A stretch of DNA of 64,000 nucleotides. It comes from Ruminococcaceae bacterium HV4-5-B5C. Its GTDB lineage: Bacteria > Bacillota > Clostridia > Oscillospirales > Acutalibacteraceae. The stretch spans positions 124,001-188,000 of the forward strand of contig FXYJ02000003.1 in NCBI GenBank assembly GCA_900184925.1, in the 5' to 3' direction. Below the pieces are notes generated by a model that was not told where the DNA came from, ran no database searches, and saw only the letters and a program-made list of their open reading frames with translations. Below, one piece after another: positions 61,012 through 64,000 of the stretch (its first letter is position 1; every line of letters starts with the position of its first letter). The position numbers and the translations under genes were made by a program.

Positions 61012-62174
61012 TTTCTGCGCACGACTTTCTCTATTTTTTCATCCCGCGCAAGGTAAACCGTGCTTACGCAGACCCAGATCAGGCAGAACAGCATCATAAC
61101 AGAGAGAATCCGGATGTGGATGAAATGAGCGTTGAAAAGATTGTGGCAGACGACGTAGGTCGAGCTGAGCACCGTGATGATTGGGACGTAGAACTTTTCG
61201 GGAAAATAGAACGCGAACACCACCGAAAGAAGATCGGCGGGGTAGTAATAGCGTTCGTGCATATACGGCAGAATATACGGAACAAACAGAACGGAAAGCA
61301 GCGCCAGCGACACGGTCATGCCGTCCGTCTGGTCAAAGTCGAGGTGCCGGAACCAAAGCACGGCCCCGAGCGTGACAAGCACAGCCAGCAGCGCGATGAT
61401 ATGTCCCGCCGGAACGGACATTTTCTCCGGGTACCAGACGGAAAGATTCGGCAGATACATGGAAACGCGGGCGTACTGGTTCGCCTGCCGGAAATAGACG
61501 GTAAGCAGGTCTGTAAAGCTGCGGCCCATGACAGAGGCGGGTAGAATCGCGGCGATGTAAACAACGGGAACTGCAAGAAGGCAGCGCCAGCGGATCCTGC
61601 GCTTCAGCAGAAGCAAAAGAAGGAACGGCGCAAGAAAGACGGCCTGAAGCTTGAAGACGAACGCCACGGAGAACGCAATAACGGCGGCCCAGTCCCGGTC
61701 TTCCATCACGTAGAGAACACAGGCGAGCAGCGCGGCGGTGTAAAAGGAATCACACTGTCCCCAAGCCGCCGAGTTCAGTACGACACTGGGCAGAAAAAGC
61801 ACTACGGTGTAAGCAATTTCGCCCCAGAACTCCTCATATTTTCGTCTTACAAGGCGCATGGCATAGCCCGCAAGGATCATGTCGCCGACGAACGAAAGCA
61901 GTTTAATGAGGTAGAGGTCGCGCATGGGGAGGTACGTCAGCAGCGCAAGCAGGTAGAAATACGGCGGCATGTAGTCGCCGACGTTTTGCCCGATGGCCAG
62001 AAGTCCGCCCCCGTCTTTCATGGTGGTGAACCATCCATGCAGAAATTCGCCGTAGTCGCAGGATTCGAGCGGCAGAAATTTGAGCCTTACCACGAAGGCC
62101 AGAACCGTGACCGTGATGAGAAAGAGTACGCTTTCCGCTGTGACAAAGCGGACGAATGCTTTGCGTTTGCCCAT
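60999..62174 (-). CDS. GT-C-like polytopic membrane protein
   Basis: A 391-residue protein with about 9-10 hydrophobic segments. The extracytoplasmic loop after the first segment has SCDYGEFLHGWF, an acidic motif at the GT-C catalytic position, and PYMHERYYYPADLL lies near the C-terminus. The topology is that of lipid-phosphate-sugar-dependent GT-C enzymes (mannosyltransferase-like). The acceptor is unknown. It sits between rimI and rlmA, which gives no clue. Confidence 0.7.
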   Translation of the reverse strand: MGKRKAFVRFVTAESVLFLITVTVLAFVVRLKFLPLESCDYGEFLHGWFTTMKDGGGLLAIGQNVGDYMPPYFYLLALLTYLPMRDLYLIKLLSFVGDMILAGYAMRLVRRKYEEFWGEIAYTVVLFLPSVVLNSAAWGQCDSFYTAALLACVLYVMEDRDWAAVIAFSVAFVFKLQAVFLAPFLLLLLLKRRIRWRCLLAVPVVYIAAILPASVMGRSFTDLLTVYFRQANQYARVSMYLPNLSVWYPEKMSVPAGHIIALLAVLVTLGAVLWFRHLDFDQTDGMTVSLALLSVLFVPYILPYMHERYYYPADLLSVVFAFYFPEKFYVPIITVLSSTYVVCHNLFNAHFIHIRILSVMMLFCLIWVCVSTVYLARDEKIEKVVRRKWMS

Positions 62175-62252
62175 AATTGTTTACCTCCCCCGCCGCGGCG
62201 TGCCGGAGCCGTGCCGCGGATCAGTATTCGGCAGCTCACGCTTTCCTGCGCG

Positions 62253-63077
62253 TCATTCTCTGACGTAAACGAGAAAGTCGAAGCCGGTTTCCGTGTCAAG
62301 CCGTTTCGCGGAGAAAAGCCGGTCGCTTCCTTCGCGCGGCGTCTTCCAGAAATACGGTGTCATGGCGAAAAGATCACGCATGACCTGCGGGTCGTCGGTG
62401 CCGATCTCCCCGCGCACGGGGACGCGCTCCGCAAGCCGGAACCCGGGGTAGTCGGTGTCGCGCCGTTCGTTTTCGTACGGTTCGTCGTAGAGAATCTGCT
62501 TAAGGCCGTAAAGGTGGCGCTCGCTTGGCACGGCGAGAATCATCGTTCCGCCCCGCTTCACGATACGGGCGAACTCGTCCGGCACGATGGGGGCGAACAC
62601 ATTTGTCAGGAGCCCGGCGGAAGCGTCCGGCACCGGGATGCCGAACATGCTTCCGACCGCGAACGGGATGGCACGGTATTTTTTGGCCGCGGCCTTTACG
62701 GCGAATTTTGAAATATCGAACCCGCAGAGGGGCCCTTCCGCACCGTGAGCGGATAGATAAGCGGCGAGGCGGCCGGTGTAGTAACCTTCGCCGCAGCCCG
62801 CGTCCACGGCGGCGGACGAATCCCCCGGAAAGTAACGAAGAGCCAGTTCATTGAGCATGTCGCTGAATCTGCGGTAATAGCCCGCTTCGAGAAACCGGCG
62901 GCGGGAGGCGACCATCGCTTTGTCGTCGCCCGGCATTTTCGAGTGCTTTTTGTTCGGGGGGAGAAGGTACACGTAGCCTTCCGCTGCAATATCATAGCTG
63001 TGCCCGCCGGGGCAGGTATATGCTTTTTCAAGGCGCTCGAGCCGCCCGCCGCACACGGGGCAGGAAAAACAGCTCAT
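62253..63077 (-). CDS. rlmA: 23S rRNA (guanine-N1) methyltransferase RlmA-like
   Basis: A 274-residue protein. An N-terminal zinc finger (CPVCGGRLERLEKAYTCPGGH) is followed by the SAM-binding domain (AVDAGCGEGYYTGRL). It resembles RlmA(I)/RlmA(II), which methylate G745 or G748 in 23S rRNA. The start overlaps the polA stop (ATGA), so the pair may be coupled. Confidence 0.86.
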   Translation of the reverse strand: MSCFSCPVCGGRLERLEKAYTCPGGHSYDIAAEGYVYLLPPNKKHSKMPGDDKAMVASRRRFLEAGYYRRFSDMLNELALRYFPGDSSAAVDAGCGEGYYTGRLAAYLSAHGAEGPLCGFDISKFAVKAAAKKYRAIPFAVGSMFGIPVPDASAGLLTNVFAPIVPDEFARIVKRGGTMILAVPSERHLYGLKQILYDEPYENERRDTDYPGFRLAERVPVRGEIGTDDPQVMRDLFAMTPYFWKTPREGSDRLFSAKRLDTETGFDFLVYVRE

Positions 63078-64000
63078 GCCTTCGCCTCATACCAGTTGTC
63101 GCCGATTTTTGCATCCGCCGTGAGCGGAACGGCCAGCGAAACGGCATTCTGCATTTCTTCCGTCAGCAGGGAAGCGGCCCGGAGGGCTTCTTCCGCCGGA
63201 GATTCGACGATCAGTTCATCGTGCACCTGCAGAATGAGCCGCGACTTCATCTTTTCCCGCGCGAGGCGCTTTTCAACGCGGATCATCGCGATCTTGATGA
63301 TGTCGGCCGCCGTGCCCTGAATCGGCATGTTGCGCGCGACGCGCTCCCCGAATGCGCGCAGATTGTGGTTGGAGCTGGCGAGCTCGGGCAGATAGCGCCG
63401 GCGCCCGAACATCGTCTCCACATAGCCCTTCTGCTTCGCATCCTCTACAACGCGCTTCATGTAGGCGTCCACACCGGAAAAGTTCGCGAGGTAGTCGTCT
63501 ATGTACTGCTTCGCTTCACGCATGGAAACGTGGATATCCTGCGAGAGTGAGAATGCGCCGATGCCGTAGACGATGCCGAAGTTGACGGCCTTTGCGCGGC
63601 TGCGCATCAGCGGGGTGACCATGTTCTCCGGCAGATGGAACACCTGCGCCGCCGTACGGCGGTGGATGTCGTCGCTGTCCAGAAAGGCCTGAATCATGTT
63701 CTTGTCGTCCGCGACGTGGGCAAGCACGCGCAGCTCGATCTGCGAATAGTCGGCGTCGACAAGAACCCAGCCGGGCCGCGCCACGAAGAACCGCCGCATT
63801 TCGCGCCCGAGCTCCGTGCGCACGGGAATGTTCTGCAGGTTCGGCTCCGTGGAACTGATGCGCCCGGTGCGCGTTTCGGTCTGGTTGAAGCTCGAGTGGA
63901 TGCGTCCGTCCGGCGCCACAACCTTGAGAAGCCCGTCGCAGTAGGTCGACTCCAGCTTGGCCAGCGTGCGGTAGGAAAGCACGAGGTCGATGGCGGGACT
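63074..64000 (-). CDS. polA: DNA polymerase I, C-terminal part (cut by window edge)
   Basis: The C-terminal 308 residues of PolA; the gene runs off the right edge. All three polymerase motifs are visible: motif A DYSQIELRVLAH, motif B RSRAKAVNFGIVYGIG, and motif C QVHDE. The exonuclease domains are outside. It overlaps the start of rlmA. Since only the polymerase part is seen, whether the 5' nuclease is fused or separate cannot be told. Confidence 0.97.
   Translation of the reverse strand, partial: SPAIDLVLSYRTLAKLESTYCDGLLKVVAPDGRIHSSFNQTETRTGRISSTEPNLQNIPVRTELGREMRRFFVARPGWVLVDADYSQIELRVLAHVADDKNMIQAFLDSDDIHRRTAAQVFHLPENMVTPLMRSRAKAVNFGIVYGIGAFSLSQDIHVSMREAKQYIDDYLANFSGVDAYMKRVVEDAKQKGYVETMFGRRRYLPELASSNHNLRAFGERVARNMPIQGTAADIIKIAMIRVEKRLAREKMKSRLILQVHDELIVESPAEEALRAASLLTEEMQNAVSLAVPLTADAKIGDNWYEAKA

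Overview
This window looks like the chromosome of a spore-forming, Gram-positive Clostridia-class bacterium, possibly of the Oscillospirales (inferred). The basis is strong Shine-Dalgarno sites, frequent TTG and GTG starts, consensus sigma-A promoters with 17-base spacers, typical clostridial housekeeping blocks (mreB, maf, DUF4321, dut, U32 peptidase, zapA) and a split gene for the late mother-cell sigma factor sigma-K. Most genes are GC-rich; one block at about 16.1-31.5 kb is visibly AT-rich.

The central feature is sigK cut in two. The 5' half (pro-sequence and region 2, about 31659-31988, minus strand) and the 3' half (region 4, 14078-14434, minus strand) lie 17.2 kb apart. A large serine recombinase (14430-16094) directly abuts the 3' half. 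Both junctions carry the same five bases, AAATG on the minus strand, at the same codon phase. Joining them there gives an uninterrupted 228-residue pro-sigma-K with the conserved Arg-Cys-Ile-Glu-Asn-Glu stretch restored. This is the architecture of the skin element of Bacillus subtilis and Clostridioides difficile. The cargo here, however, is not prophage-like. It is a 12-gene, co-directional surface-glycan locus: a DUF1972-type rhamnosyltransferase, three other glycosyltransferases, a Wzy-like polymerase, rmlA, rmlD, rmlB, rmlC, a Wzx-like flippase, a DUF6020 membrane protein and a secreted GH25 muramidase with tandem surface repeats. If excision follows the skin paradigm, the mother cell would lose the glycan locus at the moment it assembles sigK. 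I regard this as the most notable system in the window.

Left flank (1-14061): serA (partial) and serC; a YdcF-like protein; a pyrimidine operon (pyrC, pyrF, pyrK, pyrD), broken by a repeat-rich spacer and followed by a tiny Cys/His-rich gene; a histidine phosphatase; ruvX; a HAD hydrolase; a DUF296 protein; dinB; a Pit phosphate transporter; a DHA2-family MFS exporter; and a patatin-like protein.

Right flank (32296-64000): a VanY-like carboxypeptidase; an orphan LivK-like lipoprotein behind a leader-peptide/terminator arrangement; a D-lactate dehydrogenase; murI; a DUF523 protein; an RsuA-type pseudouridine synthase; an orphan MsmK-type ATPase; the mreB-maf-DUF4321-dut-U32-zapA block; glgP and a GH13 amylase (alpha-glucan breakdown); glyS; a GtrA protein; manA; a FabG-like reductase; two duplicated DUF4489-like proteins, both preceded by a sigma-K-like promoter; a purine permease; GTP-type PEP carboxykinase; and a tsaD-(small membrane protein)-rimI-(GT-C protein)-rlmA-polA block running off the right edge. 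I found no rRNA, tRNA or CRISPR array. All calls are from reading the sequence; no database search was run.
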